A stretch of 5,965 nucleotides of DNA from JANXVV01 sp038230975. GTDB taxonomy: Bacteria > Planctomycetota > Phycisphaerae > Tepidisphaerales > Tepidisphaeraceae. Of the stretch, positions 5,024 through 5,965 are shown piece after piece (position 1 is the first letter of the stretch; every line of letters begins with the position of its first letter). The translations under genes were made by a program, and so were the position numbers. The notes beneath the pieces are model-generated. The model ran no database searches. It saw only the letters and a program-made list of their open reading frames with translations, and was not told the origin of the DNA. The stretch is taken from NCBI GenBank assembly GCA_038230975.1, contig JBBRMF010000311.1:1-5965 (forward strand). Direction: 5' to 3'.

Positions 5024-5965
5024 CTATTTCAAATCCGCGGGCTTCACACCTTTTTTATACCCATCACCGCGGTACGCACTCGGCTTGTAATCACCGACGA
5101 TCGTCACGTCCGCCTTCTGCGGCACTTTCAAACTGACCAGATCGTACGCCGCATTGACCAGCAGACGACGAAGACCTTCATTCGCCAGGTCGGTCGAAGC
5201 GCCCATCGTTGTGGTGAAAGACTTACCCGCCTTACCGCCAGTTAGCTGATAGCTCTTTGTCCACGCAATGGGCATCATCGGGCTGTTCTTTTTGTCCGTT
5301 GCCGGCAACGCTTCATCGGTCGGTTGCATGCCGTAATTCGGGTCGGAGTCTATCTTCTTCGGGGCCGCCTTGCACACTTGCCCGAGTACGAGAACTTTAC
5401 AAGTCTCCGGCAAAGGAAGCCGTACTCCGTAGACATCGGTCGGGCCCCAGATTTCACTATCCTTGATGCCGCTCAGGATCGGATTGTCTTTGCCATCCGG
5501 GGCAAAGACCCCGCGCGTGGATTCTCGCATGTGATTGCCGTGATGGCTGATCCATTTCTCCCCGAGTACAGCCCGGCCGAATCCATCCTCCCAGCCTTTT
5601 TCAATACCGTTATACCCGTTGTTGTACTTCTCATACGTGCCCTTGATTCCGACAAACGCATGCGTCGCGGTCCGCAATCCAATCACCGGCTTACCCGCCA
5701 ACAGGAAGTCATCGATGTGCTTCATCTGTTCTTCCGGCAGATGGCGGAAGCGGGTTTGGATCACCATCAGATCCGCCGTGTCCAACGCCTGCAACCCCGG
5801 GATATTGCCCCCGTTGTTCGGGCTGATTTCACCCGTCTTCTCATCAACCGCAAACAGCACGGTACACTTAAACCCATGCTTTTGGGCAAGCATCTTCGCC
5901 AGCATCGGAAGCCCTTCTTCCGAGCGATATTCCTCATCACCGCTGACAAATACGATGCTCTTGCC
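5024..5965 (-). CDS. ThuA-like domain protein, N terminus cut by window edge
   Basis: Partial gene: the frame stays open from the stop (5024-5026) to the right edge, giving 313 residues without a defined start. The fragment begins GKSIVFVSGDEEYRSEEGLP, which looks like the first strand and loop of a ThuA-like (class I glutamine amidotransferase-type) fold, so ATG 5905 is probably an internal methionine. Typical ThuA-like blocks follow in order: ADLMVIQTRFRHLPEEQ (fragment 64-80), LAGKPVIGLRTATHAF (89-104), LGEKWISHHGNHMRE (134-148), NPILSGI (161-167), GPTDVYGV (174-181) and MPIAWTKSY (231-239), then GKAGKSFTTTMGASTD with a final helix LRRLLVNAAYDL. The biochemical activity of such proteins is mostly unknown. 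The name comes from trehalose utilisation in rhizobia, and many planctomycete copies are secreted. Whether this one has a signal peptide cannot be seen. It converges with the GH13 gene, so the two are not one operon. Confidence 0.87.
   Translation of the reverse strand, partial: GKSIVFVSGDEEYRSEEGLPMLAKMLAQKHGFKCTVLFAVDEKTGEISPNNGGNIPGLQALDTADLMVIQTRFRHLPEEQMKHIDDFLLAGKPVIGLRTATHAFVGIKGTYEKYNNGYNGIEKGWEDGFGRAVLGEKWISHHGNHMRESTRGVFAPDGKDNPILSGIKDSEIWGPTDVYGVRLPLPETCKVLVLGQVCKAAPKKIDSDPNYGMQPTDEALPATDKKNSPMMPIAWTKSYQLTGGKAGKSFTTTMGASTDLANEGLRRLLVNAAYDLVSLKVPQKADVTIVGDYKPSAYRGDGYKKGVKPADLK

Noticed and set aside
5767..5949. Minus-strand 60-codon open frame near the right edge
   Set aside because: It overlaps the ThuA-like frame, whose conserved blocks show which frame is translated.

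Overview
The window carries four protein genes: three complete and one cut by the right edge. From left to right they are a flagellin (minus strand), a metallo-beta-lactamase-fold protein of the tRNase Z type (plus), a GH13 alpha-amylase-superfamily enzyme with an N-terminal CBM48-like domain (plus), and the C-terminal part of a ThuA-like protein (minus). Base composition is moderately GC-rich. The flagellin type (LNHGSDNPSG near the N terminus, RGRLGSFQ and a DADFAAETSNLSR block near the C terminus), the ThuA-like protein and the long palindromic spacers together suggest a bacterium of the Planctomycetes or a close relative. This is inference from protein style; no rRNA or tRNA is present to confirm it.

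Left part (1-1974). The first 250 bases hold no convincing gene. They contain a long imperfect palindrome (about 61-156) that looks like a non-autonomous dispersed repeat, and a strong GC-rich hairpin (179-207) placed as the flagellin terminator. The flagellin gene follows on the minus strand. Its leader has three ACGGA motifs. One lies in the loop of a small hairpin and one overlaps the ribosome binding site, which is the arrangement expected for CsrA-type translational control. A 314-base divergent spacer separates flagellin from the next gene.

Middle part (1975-4935). The tRNase Z-like gene and the GH13 gene point the same way but are 315 bases apart, so they are probably separate transcription units. 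A bulged hairpin sits one base upstream of the GH13 Shine-Dalgarno sequence. The GH13 enzyme has all the catalytic residues and probably acts on alpha-1,4-glucans in the cytoplasm.

Right part (4936-5965). The GH13 and ThuA-like genes converge on an 88-base spacer that is mostly one 26-base-pair hairpin, probably a shared terminator and/or a dispersed repeat. The ThuA-like gene runs off the right edge, so its N terminus is not visible.

The four genes do not form an obvious pathway. I see no defence system, CRISPR array, insertion sequence or RNA gene. The points most worth following are the palindromic repeats, the probable CsrA-controlled flagellin leader, and the resemblance of the tRNase Z-like protein to the short plant-type enzymes rather than to standard bacterial RNase Z.
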